The position numbers and the translations under genes were made by a program. A DNA stretch of 64,000 nt from Peribacillus frigoritolerans (GTDB lineage: Bacteria > Bacillota > Bacilli > Bacillales > DSM-1321), in NCBI RefSeq assembly GCF_001636405.1, contig NZ_KV440950.1:5013977-5077976 (forward strand), in the 5' to 3' direction. The notes under the pieces were generated by a model. That model had not been told where the DNA came from, did not search any database, and saw only the letters and a list, made by a program, of their open reading frames with translations. Below are positions 9,309-17,924 of this stretch, piece after piece. The first letter of the stretch is position 1. Each line of letters starts with the position of its first letter.

Positions 9309-10313
9309 CTATATGTTGGTCTCTTCCCCTAAGAGAAGAGGACTCAACAACTGAAAGGATTGGATCCGTTCTGCTTCTCTTCGAAGCGGTGTATGCAAAA
9401 TAAATTCATCCACCTGAAAAACTTTCTGAATTTCCTTTAAAATCCCGTTAACATATCCTGGAGTCCCAGCAATAATACTTGCGTTCTGCTCTTCTATTTC
9501 ATAAGCTTCACCAGCCTGCTTCTCAAATGACTCAGCCTGCTCACGTGATTGAACTGTCAGCGTCCGGCCACTTTGTAGATGAACTTTAAATAGTTTGTGT
9601 TCGCTTGCCAGCTCCTCTGCTTTTTGTTGGGTAGGAGCTGCCACAACCGCTACTGATACGATAAAGCGACCTTCTGGGTACTTGCTTCGGTAAGCAGAAG
9701 ACGCTTCATACAGCTTGGTATCATCACTATTAATAAATCTGGCGAATACAAAATCCATTCCGAGGTTAGCGGCTAGTTGAGCGCTGTCTGAACTAGCACC
9801 AAGCAGAAAGATTTCTGGCTTTTCAGGCGGTATCGGTGTTGCTTGAATACCAGAGAGCAAGTGAATATCATCGATTGAATTTTCAATTATCTTTCGCAAT
9901 AAGGATGCACGTTCCCCAAAATCTTTTCCATCATTCACAGTTCCAAATTGTAACGCCTTTGTTGATAAAGGAAATCCACCTGGTGCTTTACCAATGCCAA
10001 GATCTACCCTACCCGGGGCAAGAGTGGATAAAACATGAAAATTTTCAGCGACTTTATAAGGGCTGTAGTGCTGAAGCATGACACCTCCCGAACCTACACG
10101 AATGGTTGTGGTTTTCGATAATAAATAAGAAATTAATACTTCCGGTGAAGACCCAGCAACTTGTTCCATATGATGATGTTCCGATACCCAAAAACGGGTA
10201 TATCCCCATTCTTCAGCTTTTTGAGCTAGGTTTACGGTTTGCTTAAGTGCATCAACTGCCGATTCCCCAGGAAAAATGGGGCTTTGATCTAATATTCCAA
10301 GCTTAAAACTCAT
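9309..10313 (-). CDS. LLM-class flavin-dependent oxidoreductase, MsnO8 type (CmoO paralogue)
   Basis: This 334-residue luciferase-like protein has the MsnO8 features LGILDQSPIFPG at the start, FWVSEHHHMEQVAGSSPEVL, VGSGGVMLQHYSPYKVAENF and LDLGIGKAPGG-type segments. It is a close paralogue of CmoO at 17925-18920, the two sharing most residues through the first half. It is the first gene of the second sulfur operon, behind a promoter with two LysR-type sites. Its ATG follows GGAGAG. It likely oxidises a sulfur compound brought in by the MetNIQ-like importer, but the substrate cannot be read from sequence. Confidence 0.87.
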   Translation of the reverse strand: MSFKLGILDQSPIFPGESAVDALKQTVNLAQKAEEWGYTRFWVSEHHHMEQVAGSSPEVLISYLLSKTTTIRVGSGGVMLQHYSPYKVAENFHVLSTLAPGRVDLGIGKAPGGFPLSTKALQFGTVNDGKDFGERASLLRKIIENSIDDIHLLSGIQATPIPPEKPEIFLLGASSDSAQLAANLGMDFVFARFINSDDTKLYEASSAYRSKYPEGRFIVSVAVVAAPTQQKAEELASEHKLFKVHLQSGRTLTVQSREQAESFEKQAGEAYEIEEQNASIIAGTPGYVNGILKEIQKVFQVDEFILHTPLRREAERIQSFQLLSPLLLGEETNI

Positions 10314-10384
10314 ATGACTTTCTCTCCAATCATTAATACCGAGTTAACAAATCGAATTAGTTGTTTTTAATGTAATTGAAATTC

Positions 10385-10464
10385 ATCCTAACATTGTAAA
10401 CAAGCACTTGACAACACCTTATTTGATAGAAAAATTTATTTAATTGATAAAAAAATTCTATTAA
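10385..10464 (-). promoter_or_regulatory. LysR-type activated promoter of the MetNIQ/LLM operon
   Basis: On the minus strand the order is two adjacent 21-bp sites (10464-10444, then 10443-10423, form TTGATA...TNTATNAA), exactly 8 bp, -35 TTGTCA (10414-10409), 18 bp, and -10 TAGGAT (10390-10385). The layout is identical to the promoter at 18978-19057. The distal site is the better palindrome, as expected for the primary binding site of a LysR-type regulator, and the degenerate proximal site would be the activation site. Confidence 0.7.
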
Positions 10465-10704
10465 TTGCTTATGAATTTGGAATGCCTTTGCCTAATAATT
10501 AACCATGCTCTCGCCTATCATGTTTGAGATTTATTCTTCTTACCGCTATCAGAATAGAATTAATCAATGAGAGGGAGAGGAGTCTATGAAAAGCTGGAAT
10601 AAAAAAAATGAAGAGTGACTATGTATGGAAGCTAAAATGGGGGGAATGTTCGCATCATGAATATGCTTTGAAATCAAATTGGACCAAAACCTTAGGAATT
10701 ACAA

Positions 10705-10743
10705 CAAAAAAGGTGCTAGGCACAAAATTGTGTCTGGCACCTT
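10705..10743 (-). terminator. Rho-independent terminator after the M20 gene
   Basis: On the minus strand a long stem (GGTGC...GCACC, inner arms GACACAA/TTGTGCC) is followed by TTTTTT, 13 bp after the M20 stop. It marks the end of the first sulfur operon. The remaining stretch to 10313 holds the second operon's promoter and a 9-codon plus-strand frame (from about 10586) with a good ribosome binding site but no other support. Confidence 0.75.
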
Positions 10744-10755
10744 TGTCATGTATAT

Positions 10756-11898
10756 TCACCACTTACCATGGTTATATAATAAATCCTTGGCACTTTCAGA
10801 TAAAAAATAAGCGGCCTTAATAATGGCATTTTCATCAATAGTAAAAGCTGGATGATGCCAGTCTTCGTTTCCGTTTGTACCAAAAAAGGCAAAGGTACCG
10901 GGGATATGTTGAAGGTAATAAGCGAAATCTTCACCACCCATTGAAGGTTCTGGATTGATTACATGCAATGATTGCTGCCGAGCAGACAAGCGGGCCATCT
11001 CTGTGACAGCTGGATGATTATGAAGCGCGGGTGGTCCAGGAAACCAACCAATCACAGGTTCCTGTGAAAAAGCAGCGGCGATATGATTCACAATCGAATA
11101 AAACTTTTCTTTTACTTCTTCGCGTATCTCAGAACTAAAGGTTCGAATCGTTCCTTCCAATATGACTTCACCCGGAATTACATTCCACGTGTTTCCACCT
11201 GTTATTCTCGTAACACTTACCACGGCACTTTCTAAAGGGGATACATTCCGGCTGACGATAGTTTGAAGAGCGGTAATAAGCTGAGCCGCTGCTGCTATTG
11301 GATCTTTTCCGTGTTGAGGGATGGCCGCGTGGCTCCCCTTCCCTTGAAGAACAATATGAAAACGGTCCACTGCCGCCATTAACGGACCATCTTTTATCCC
11401 AATGGTGCCTACAGGCAAATTGGGTTTATTGTGCAGCCCAATCACAGCCGCTACATCGTCAATTTGACCATCTTTTATCACATGTACAGCTCCGCCGCCT
11501 AATTCTTCTGCGGGTTGAAAAAGCAATCGCACTGTCCCGCACAACTCTGATTGATATTCTTTCAAAAGGTAGGCAGCACCTATAACGGCTGCCGTATGAA
11601 AATCATGGCCGCAAGCATGCATCACCCCTTTTACTTTCGAAGCAAATGGAAGCCCGGTTCGTTCCTCAATCGGAAGTCCATCGATATCCGCCCTTATGGC
11701 TACTGTCGGTCCGGGTCTGCCACCCTTTATATCTGCCAAAACACCTGTTTTCAATCCTGTATGACGGATTTCAATGCCCTCTTCCTCGAGCCAATTTTGA
11801 ATTGATTTTGTCGTTTCAAATTCTTCATTTGATAATTCCGGATATTGATGTAAATGGCGCCGTATCGATATTAAGCGCTTTTCCAGCTCTCGACTCAT
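10756..11898 (-). CDS. sndA: M20-family amidohydrolase, N-acetyl-sulfur-amino-acid deacylase (SndA/YtnL-like)
   Basis: This 380-residue zinc amidohydrolase has metal-binding motifs HACGHDFHTAA and EELGGGAVHV, plus the dimerisation domain (about 180-290) and C-terminal GGEDFAYYL. In B. subtilis the homologue SndA removes the N-acetyl group late in S-(2-succino)cysteine breakdown. Its position at the end of the ytm-like operon supports the same role. The ATG at 11896-11898 follows AAGGAGG at 7 nt; an upstream in-frame start at 11934 would overlap the acetyltransferase gene and has no binding site. Confidence 0.85.
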   Translation of the reverse strand: MSRELEKRLISIRRHLHQYPELSNEEFETTKSIQNWLEEEGIEIRHTGLKTGVLADIKGGRPGPTVAIRADIDGLPIEERTGLPFASKVKGVMHACGHDFHTAAVIGAAYLLKEYQSELCGTVRLLFQPAEELGGGAVHVIKDGQIDDVAAVIGLHNKPNLPVGTIGIKDGPLMAAVDRFHIVLQGKGSHAAIPQHGKDPIAAAAQLITALQTIVSRNVSPLESAVVSVTRITGGNTWNVIPGEVILEGTIRTFSSEIREEVKEKFYSIVNHIAAAFSQEPVIGWFPGPPALHNHPAVTEMARLSARQQSLHVINPEPSMGGEDFAYYLQHIPGTFAFFGTNGNEDWHHPAFTIDENAIIKAAYFLSESAKDLLYNHGKW

Positions 11899-11912
11899 AC
11901 AGTCGCCTCCTT

Positions 11913-12422
11913 CTATAAATCCAAGCGATAGCATTTTACTAATATATCCTGATTTTGAAATTCTTTCGTTCGATCCCGTTTAAAGCCAAACCATTCATAT
12001 AGTTTAATGGCCTTATGCATCTTATCAGTAGAATGTAGATACAAACTGGACGCACCTTGCGATTTTGCATAATTTACACTAGCCTTTAATAATTCCTGAG
12101 CGATACCGCGTCCCCTTGTTTCGGGATGAACGGCCAACAACCGAATGATTGGTGAAAAAATCCCAAGTTCCGGCTTTTCATATGCTTTTTGAGATGATTG
12201 AAAAATCTGTAATGTGCCAAGGATATCCTGATTGCACTTTGCAACCAACACCTTATCAACATGTGGATTATCCAACGAGGATTCAATATTTTTTAAATAT
12301 CCTTCCCAAGCTTCCGGGTTCGAATATTCATGTTCATATTGTTGATAACTTTCTACCAATAAGCGGCGCACCGTCTCTTTATCTGCTTCAATCAATTCAT
12401 CGACTACGATTGTATTAATCAT
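11913..12422 (-). CDS. GNAT-family N-acetyltransferase (second of the operon)
   Basis: This 169-residue acetyl-CoA-dependent acetyltransferase has the pyrophosphate-binding motif ETRGRGIAQELLKASV (about 101-116) and the fold's LYLHSTDKMHKAIKLYEWFGF end. It lies between tcyN and the M20 deacylase, 14-23 bp from either, and starts after AAAGGAGG. An acetylation-deacetylation pair is the hallmark of the S-(2-succino)cysteine route, so it probably acylates an amino-acid intermediate. It is distinct from the SnaA-like GNAT at 15531-16064, which occupies the canonical position. Confidence 0.8.
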   Translation of the reverse strand: MINTIVVDELIEADKETVRRLLVESYQQYEHEYSNPEAWEGYLKNIESSLDNPHVDKVLVAKCNQDILGTLQIFQSSQKAYEKPELGIFSPIIRLLAVHPETRGRGIAQELLKASVNYAKSQGASSLYLHSTDKMHKAIKLYEWFGFKRDRTKEFQNQDILVKCYRLDL

Positions 12423-12445
12423 ACGTCCTCCTTTTGCCCCTTCCT

Positions 12446-13216
12446 TTAATTGGCCCTTTCTTCTAAAAATGATACGGAAAAATCTCTTGATATCCGATTT
12501 AAAAATTGTCGTGTTCGATCTTCCTTTGGAGCATTGAAAATCTCCAATGGTGAACCTTCTTCTACAATCACCCCGCCATCCATGAAAAGAACACGATCCG
12601 ATATCTCTTTAGCAAAACTCATTTCATGGGTTACAATCACCATCGTGATGCCTTCCTGTGCAATTGCTTTTATGACAGAAAGCACCTCCCCGACCAACTC
12701 AGGGTCGAGTGCCGACGTTGGCTCGTCAAATAGAATGACCTCCGGATTTAAAGCAAGTGCCCTGGCAATTCCAACACGTTGCTGTTGATCTCCAGACAAT
12801 TGCGAAGGGAAATGGTCATGCTTATCTCCCAAACCTACTTTTTCCAATAACAGCTCACTTTCCCGTTTCGCCTCAGCTTTCTTATATTTTTTTGTAACAA
12901 TTAACCCTTCCATTACATTTTCCAAAACAGTTTTATGAGCAAATAAGTTATAATGCTGAAAAACCATTGCCGATTGTCTCCTAAGTGACAAGATTTCCCT
13001 TTTCGTCGCCTTCTTGGACTTCACCTGTATATCTCCCACTTGAACGATACCCTCTTCTGGCTTCTCCAGAAAATTCAAGCACCTAAGCAAGGTCGTTTTC
13101 CCAGATCCACTTGGTCCTAGAATGGTAACTACTTCTCCCTTGCCTATTTTCAAATTAATCCCTTTTAAAACAGGCTGCTGGTTAAATGATTTTTTTATAT
13201 CTTTTAAATAAATCAT
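12446..13216 (-). CDS. tcyN: Cystine-type ABC transporter ATP-binding protein TcyN, variant signature LSGDQ
   Basis: This 256-residue polar-amino-acid ABC ATPase has Walker [10 protein letters not shown] (34-42), Q-loop VFQHYNLF, Walker [14 protein letters not shown] and H-loop VTHEM. The ABC signature at 140-144 reads LSGDQ, with Asp143 (GAT, 12788-12790) replacing the second Gly of LSGGQ. The other ATPases with the canonical motif in this window keep LSGGQ, and in CFTR the matching change (G551D) cripples ATP-dependent gating. The gene overlaps tcyM by 4 bp. In B. subtilis TcyJKLMN imports cystine, cystathionine and related compounds. Activity of this copy is uncertain. Confidence 0.9.
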   Translation of the reverse strand: MIYLKDIKKSFNQQPVLKGINLKIGKGEVVTILGPSGSGKTTLLRCLNFLEKPEEGIVQVGDIQVKSKKATKREILSLRRQSAMVFQHYNLFAHKTVLENVMEGLIVTKKYKKAEAKRESELLLEKVGLGDKHDHFPSQLSGDQQQRVGIARALALNPEVILFDEPTSALDPELVGEVLSVIKAIAQEGITMVIVTHEMSFAKEISDRVLFMDGGVIVEEGSPLEIFNAPKEDRTRQFLNRISRDFSVSFLEERAN

Positions 13217-13923
13217 TGTACTCCTCCTCGATTATAGGCAGTGGCCTTTTTCTCAATTAAAAACGAAAGCCCCTCTGCAATGATTGTGAGACCCCAATAA
13301 ATTAAACCAGCAGCGATAAAAGACTCCAAAAATTTCAAATTGGTGGATGCAACAATATTGGCTGCTCCTGTCATTTCCTTTTGGGATACAATGAAAGCAA
13401 TGGATGACGTATGCAGAAATCCAATGAAAATATTCGTGAAATTCGGGATGGACTGAGCAATGGCCTGTGGCAAAACAATTCGCGTCATGGCTTGAAACGA
13501 ATTCATCCCCACTGAATAGGCTGCCTCCATTTGGCCATTGGAGACACTGATAATTCCCGATCTGAATATTTCTGATAAATAAGCACCCGCACTCAACGAT
13601 AAGGCGGTTAAGACAAATAAGATGATCGGAATGGAATCAGATTGTATACCCAAATCAAACTTTTTAGAAATTTGATCGATTAATAATGGAAAACCGAAAT
13701 AGATGAGCATTATGTGCATGATAATCGGTGTTCCTCTAAAGAAGGAAACATAGCCATTTGCAATTCCACTTAGAAATTTCACTTTATTAATCCTAATCAG
13801 GGCAACAGCGAGACCGATTATAAAACCTGCAAGAAGAGGAAGAATCGTTAAGATAAGTGTGATCGGAAGTGCTCTAATAATCTCCTTAAAAGCAGTCCAA
13901 ATGAATAATATATCAATCGTCAA
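13213..13923 (-). CDS. tcyM: Cystine-type ABC transporter permease TcyM
   Basis: This 236-residue HisM-type permease has an N-terminal permease domain beginning [19 protein letters not shown], about five helices, the [15 protein letters not shown] motif and the EAA loop [20 protein letters not shown] that contacts the ATPase. It pairs with TcyL (13944-14651) to form a heterodimeric channel. It overlaps tcyN by 4 bp and is separated from tcyL by 20 bp, consistent with one operon. Confidence 0.9.
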   Translation of the reverse strand: MTIDILFIWTAFKEIIRALPITLILTILPLLAGFIIGLAVALIRINKVKFLSGIANGYVSFFRGTPIIMHIMLIYFGFPLLIDQISKKFDLGIQSDSIPIILFVLTALSLSAGAYLSEIFRSGIISVSNGQMEAAYSVGMNSFQAMTRIVLPQAIAQSIPNFTNIFIGFLHTSSIAFIVSQKEMTGAANIVASTNLKFLESFIAAGLIYWGLTIIAEGLSFLIEKKATAYNRGGVQ

Positions 13924-13943
13924 GTCCTTCCCTCCTCCCTTTG

Positions 13944-14651
13944 TTATCCAGTAACAGACACATCAACAGATTGATGCCGATTAATGCGGTTTTCATAAAG
14001 TCTGAATATCTTCTCGAACAATAGCACGACTGCATAATAGATAACTGCCAATGAGAGATAGACTTCGAGAGCATGTGCAGTTGCGGCAATCAATGTCTCT
14101 CCCCTCCCCATCATATCCATTACGCCAATGGTAAAGGCAAGTGAGGAATCCTTTAAGGATCCGATAATAGAGTTTGCGATATTCGGAAAAGCAATCCGTA
14201 TGGACTGAGGAAGCACAATTCTAAAAAAGCTTTGACTATTATTCATTCCAACAGAATAGGCTGCTTCCGTTTGCCCGTAATCGACAGCCTTAATCGCTCC
14301 CCGGAATATTTCTGCAAAATGTGCCCCATTACTTAATGCATACGTAATAATGACAAAATACAGAGCATCCATTCTAGAAATATCAATATTAATGAACAAC
14401 AGGATTGCAGGCAGTCCATAAAAAACTAGAAATAATTGTATTAAAATAGGCGTTCCCCGAATGAATGAAATATATAATATGACAAATTGATTCAAGACAG
14501 GGATACGAAATACTCTCAGGATGGCTGCCGCTATCCCGATGACCATTCCTAATAAAACGGATGCTGTCAGAATTTGCAATGTTACTCCAAGATAATATAT
14601 TAATGTCGGAATGAAATCGACGATTAATGAAGGATCAAATGCCTTCCCCAT
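13944..14651 (-). CDS. tcyL: Cystine-type ABC transporter permease TcyL
   Basis: This 235-residue HisM-type permease has RGTPILIQLFLVFYGLP and the EAA loop [20 protein letters not shown]. It starts at an ATG 9 nt after GGAGG. It lies 40 bp after the binding-protein gene and 20 bp before tcyM. TcyL and TcyM are paralogous channel halves of the importer. Confidence 0.9.
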   Translation of the reverse strand: MGKAFDPSLIVDFIPTLIYYLGVTLQILTASVLLGMVIGIAAAILRVFRIPVLNQFVILYISFIRGTPILIQLFLVFYGLPAILLFINIDISRMDALYFVIITYALSNGAHFAEIFRGAIKAVDYGQTEAAYSVGMNNSQSFFRIVLPQSIRIAFPNIANSIIGSLKDSSLAFTIGVMDMMGRGETLIAATAHALEVYLSLAVIYYAVVLLFEKIFRLYENRINRHQSVDVSVTG

Positions 14652-14691
14652 GCTTTAGCACCTCCGCGCCTACTACTCTACTACTATCTAA

Positions 14692-15510
14692 TTAAAATCC
14701 CACTGAATAGTCTGCGCCCAGCCACTTTTTACTTAGTTCGCTAACTACCCCTTCTTCTTTCAGTTCCACAAGTGCTTCATCAATTCTCTTCTGTAAAGGC
14801 GTTTCGTCTTTTCTTAGCAAAAAGTATACTTTTGAATTAAGCAGCGGCTCCCCCACAACCTTTTGCTGTGCATCTGCTTGTTTATTTAAGAAGTCGACGG
14901 CAAATGGTGTAGTAATGGTAGCATCCGCCCGACCAGTTTTGATTTGATTCTTCGTATCATCTGCGCCTTGGCCTGAATAGACAATTTCAATACCGGCATT
15001 ATTTTCTTTATTATACTTTTCAAGAAAAACAGCAGAATTGCTCGTTGCACTCACTATCGCTTTTTTTCCTTTTAAATCTTTAATGGAATGGATATCATTG
15101 TTGTCCTGATGAACTGTAACTTGAAGCGGAAAGACATTGTATGGTTCTTTATTAAATAAAAATTTTTCTTCCCGTTCATCATTCACTTCCATTTGATGAG
15201 CAACAAAATCTATTTTGTTCGTTTCTAAACTTAATAATAGATTAGAAAATTCCATCGTTTTAAATTCAAATTCATATTCAGGCAGTTTTTCATCGATTTG
15301 ACGAACCAATTCGACATCATACCCTGTCAGCTTACCATTACTATCCAAAAAGCAAATATTAGGGAATTGCGTCCCTGTTCCAACAATGATTTTCTGAACT
15401 TCTTTATCTTTTGAATCCCCAGATTTTGCTGTACTGGTTGTTTCTTCTGAAGAGCAAGCTCCTAAAAAAGTTAGTAGCAGTGCCAGAACAATTAATAATG
15501 TTTTTTTCAT
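14692..15510 (-). CDS. tcyJ: Cystine-type ABC substrate-binding lipoprotein (TcyJ/TcyK-like)
   Basis: This 272-residue lipoprotein has lipobox FLGAC with lipidated Cys19 and an SBP_bac_3 fold. Recognisable parts are GTGTQFPNICFLDSNGKLTGYDVELV-type ligand-entry sequence, TMEFSNLLLSLETNKIDFVAHQM and DLKGKKAIVSATSNSA. It captures cystine or a bulkier cysteine derivative for TcyLMN. B. subtilis carries two binding proteins here (TcyJ and TcyK), whereas this operon carries one. An unusual cysteine, NICFLD near the ligand site, is present. The assignment to J rather than K is not certain. Confidence 0.85.
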   Translation of the reverse strand: MKKTLLIVLALLLTFLGACSSEETTSTAKSGDSKDKEVQKIIVGTGTQFPNICFLDSNGKLTGYDVELVRQIDEKLPEYEFEFKTMEFSNLLLSLETNKIDFVAHQMEVNDEREEKFLFNKEPYNVFPLQVTVHQDNNDIHSIKDLKGKKAIVSATSNSAVFLEKYNKENNAGIEIVYSGQGADDTKNQIKTGRADATITTPFAVDFLNKQADAQQKVVGEPLLNSKVYFLLRKDETPLQKRIDEALVELKEEGVVSELSKKWLGADYSVGF

Positions 15511-15530
15511 CTCAATTCCCCCGAATATTT

Positions 15531-16064
15531 TTAATTACTAACAATTGGTTCTTTATTTTCAATAATGCGATACAGCGTTTCATCTAGAATTTTACGAAGA
15601 TACACAATTTTTTCTCCATCATGATCTCGTTCAGCAAAAATCTCATAACCCCTTCTTTCATAAATGGAAACAAGCCAAGGATGACGTTCAGCTGTCGCCA
15701 AATAGACGGCCGGCGCTTTCACCTGTTTCCGAAGTATGTTTTCTTCCACCCAGGTTAACAAAGTCGAGCCAAAACCTTTTTGTTTATAAAGGGGATCGAC
15801 TGCAAACCACCAAATGAATGGGTACGGACTGAAATGTTCAGGATCATTCCATGGTTGACGAACTGTCACGGTGGAAACAATTTGGCCCTCCTCCTCTAAA
15901 ACATAAGTGAGATTCCGCCTAATATTATTCGTCACTAGCTGCAAATCAGCTGTCGCAGCCAGAAAGTTAATATTCAATTCCCTGATTGGTTCATAAGCCC
16001 GAAGTGTGACGTTTAGCACTTCTGGAGCATCATTTACAGTGGCAAGTCGGATTAACTGTGTCAT
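15531..16064 (-). CDS. snaA: GNAT-family N-acetyltransferase, SnaA/YtmI-like
   Basis: This 177-residue GNAT enzyme has the acetyl-CoA motif YKQKGFGSTLLTWVEE, preceded by the beta strand WWFAVDP and followed by ATAERHPWLVSIYERRGYEIF. In B. subtilis the first gene of the ytm operon encodes SnaA, which N-acetylates S-(2-succino)cysteine. Length and placement next to the tcy genes match. Here it lies after cmoO, cmoJ and cmoI instead of before tcyJ at the operon start. It begins after AAGGGG, and a 124-bp gap to the cmoI gene could hold an internal promoter, not resolved. Confidence 0.82.
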   Translation of the reverse strand: MTQLIRLATVNDAPEVLNVTLRAYEPIRELNINFLAATADLQLVTNNIRRNLTYVLEEEGQIVSTVTVRQPWNDPEHFSPYPFIWWFAVDPLYKQKGFGSTLLTWVEENILRKQVKAPAVYLATAERHPWLVSIYERRGYEIFAERDHDGEKIVYLRKILDETLYRIIENKEPIVSN

Positions 16065-16188
16065 GATTAATTCCCCTTTTCTATAACGTATTATTTACAC
16101 AAGAATAGTCGGATTTATTTTTTTGCAATCTTTCCTTAATTCAATCAGTCATACTTATAGACTCAGATTTAAGCGCGTATTTTTTTTG

Positions 16189-16449
16189 TTACTGTACTCG
16201 TTTGAGTACTTTTTCAAGATGAGGAATTCCAATTTCCGTAACGCTCTCATATACACTACCTCGCCCAATTTCAATAATGGGCACATACCGAACTCCATAT
16301 TTGATTTCTAAAATATCTCGCCGATCATCATTATTGGTAACATCCACCGTTTGATAAGCGATCTTCTTTTCTTTTAAGTATTGTTTAACCTCCTCGCAAT
16401 AGTGACATCCTTGTTTTGACCAAACGACGACAGATAACGCTTCTCCCAT
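16189..16449 (-). CDS. cmoI: Glutaredoxin-like protein CmoI (YtnI-like)
   Basis: This 86-residue thioredoxin-fold protein has the redox motif CHYC (residues 15-18, KQGCHYCEE), the cis-Pro region VRYVPIIEIG and the usual glutaredoxin length. In the B. subtilis S-(2-succino)cysteine cluster YtnI (CmoI) is the matching small gene beside CmoJ, and is thought to assist the monooxygenase-linked cleavage. It lies 38 bp after the cmoJ stop on the same strand, with an AAGGAGG-type binding site. Confidence 0.85.
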   Translation of the reverse strand: MGEALSVVVWSKQGCHYCEEVKQYLKEKKIAYQTVDVTNNDDRRDILEIKYGVRYVPIIEIGRGSVYESVTEIGIPHLEKVLKRVQ

Positions 16450-16487
16450 TTCTTATTCCTCCTTCAATTTTTAAATTGATTCTTCAA

Positions 16488-17822
16488 TCATTGATTAATG
16501 CTTTCTTTCGCATAACGATTTTCCGGGAATGGAAGCCCCAAGTTGCCTCTTAATGTTTCTGCTTCATATTCTGTACGATATATTCCCCTTTTTTGAAGGA
16601 TAGGGACCACATCGTCTACAAAGTCACTTAAAGCATTAGGAACACTTGAAGAAAAGATAAATCCGTCCGCCCCCTTCTCTTCAAACCATTGCTGTATCAA
16701 ACCCGCCACTTTCTCGGGAGTTCCAATAAAAGAAGTCCGGGGTGTAGTCTCCTTAAGTGCTATTTGACGGAGCGTTAACTGTTTCTCCTTGGCTTCCTGT
16801 TTAATTCGGTCAGTTGTACTTTGGAAACTGTTTTTTCCGATGTCTCCGAGATCTGGGAAAGGTGCATCCAGTTCATATTGGGAAAAATCATGATGATCGA
16901 AGTATCGTCCTAAATAGTCAAGCGCCTTATCTATAGAAACCAGGTTAGCGAGTTCTTGATATTTGTGCTCCGCTTCTTCCTCAGTTGCTCCAATGATTGG
17001 CGCGATACCTGGCAGAATAACAATTTCATCAGGATCTCTACCGAATGCAATAGCCCTGTTTTTTACATCTTGATAAAAAATCTTGGCATCTCCCAAAGTT
17101 GGTTGACCTGTAAAGATTGCATCCGCTTCTTTAGCCGCAAGGTTTTTTCCAGCTACTGATGAACCTGCTTGAAAAACGACTGGTCTCCCCTGTTTTGATC
17201 TGGCAATGTTGAGTGGTCCTTGCACGGAAAAAAATTCTCCTTTATGCTTTAATTGATGCATTTTAGAAGGATCAAAAAACTCACCGGACTCTTTATCCCG
17301 AGTAAACGCGTCATCCTCCCATGAATCCCAAAGTCCCTTGGTGACTTGTATATATTCTGATGCAATCCGATAGCGTTTGGCATGATCAGGGTGTTCTTCA
17401 ATCGTTTTGTTATAGTTCAAGGCCGTACTCTCAAGAGGGGTAGTAACAAGGTTCCATCCGCCACGACCTTGACTAATGTGATCAAGTGAAGCAAATTGCC
17501 GGGCTACAGTAAATGGCTCACTGTATGAGGTGGAAACTGTTCCGACAAGCCCTATTCTTGATGTAAAAGCAGCGAGTGCGGATAAAATGGTAAGTGGTTC
17601 AAATCGATTTAAAAAATGCGGAATTGACTTCTCATTGATAAACAATCCGTCAGCAATGAAAAGTAAATCGAACTTTCCCTCTTCAGCCTTCTGGGCCTGC
17701 TCCTTATAAAATTCAAGACTTACACTGGCATCTGCTTGAATGTCTGGATGTCTCCAACCGGATATACTCCCTCCAACTCCATGAATAAGCGCTCCAAATT
17801 TCAACTTTCTCTGTTCAGACAT
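16488..17822 (-). CDS. cmoJ: LLM-class flavin-dependent monooxygenase CmoJ (YtnJ-like)
   Basis: This 444-residue NtaA/SnaA/DszA-family monooxygenase has [56 protein letters not shown] and the C-terminal [16 protein letters not shown]. CmoJ attacks the sulfur-bearing carbon of N-acetyl-S-(2-succino)cysteine using FMNH2 and O2. The ATG at 17820-17822 follows AAAGGAGGAG and is preferred over an upstream in-frame start at 17873. It is similar throughout to the protein at 4443-5780, indicating duplication of the module. Confidence 0.88.
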   Translation of the reverse strand: MSEQRKLKFGALIHGVGGSISGWRHPDIQADASVSLEFYKEQAQKAEEGKFDLLFIADGLFINEKSIPHFLNRFEPLTILSALAAFTSRIGLVGTVSTSYSEPFTVARQFASLDHISQGRGGWNLVTTPLESTALNYNKTIEEHPDHAKRYRIASEYIQVTKGLWDSWEDDAFTRDKESGEFFDPSKMHQLKHKGEFFSVQGPLNIARSKQGRPVVFQAGSSVAGKNLAAKEADAIFTGQPTLGDAKIFYQDVKNRAIAFGRDPDEIVILPGIAPIIGATEEEAEHKYQELANLVSIDKALDYLGRYFDHHDFSQYELDAPFPDLGDIGKNSFQSTTDRIKQEAKEKQLTLRQIALKETTPRTSFIGTPEKVAGLIQQWFEEKGADGFIFSSSVPNALSDFVDDVVPILQKRGIYRTEYEAETLRGNLGLPFPENRYAKESINQ

Positions 17823-17924
17823 CGATACTCCTCCTTTAATTAGTCGGTTTTCAACTTTGCTGACATCCCACATCTCCCCTGATTGCTGAGGCCTTTTTAA
17901 TTTTGGCTCGTAACGTGTTTCTTT

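Noticed and set aside
5798..10313. S-box (SAM) riboswitch for the MetNIQ genes
   Set aside because: The upstream regions of this cluster show none of the conserved S-box sequence; control appears to be by the LysR-type promoter.
10608..10820. 70-codon plus-strand frame downstream of the second sulfur promoter
   Set aside because: It passes through the terminator hairpin of the M20 gene and has no suitable start.
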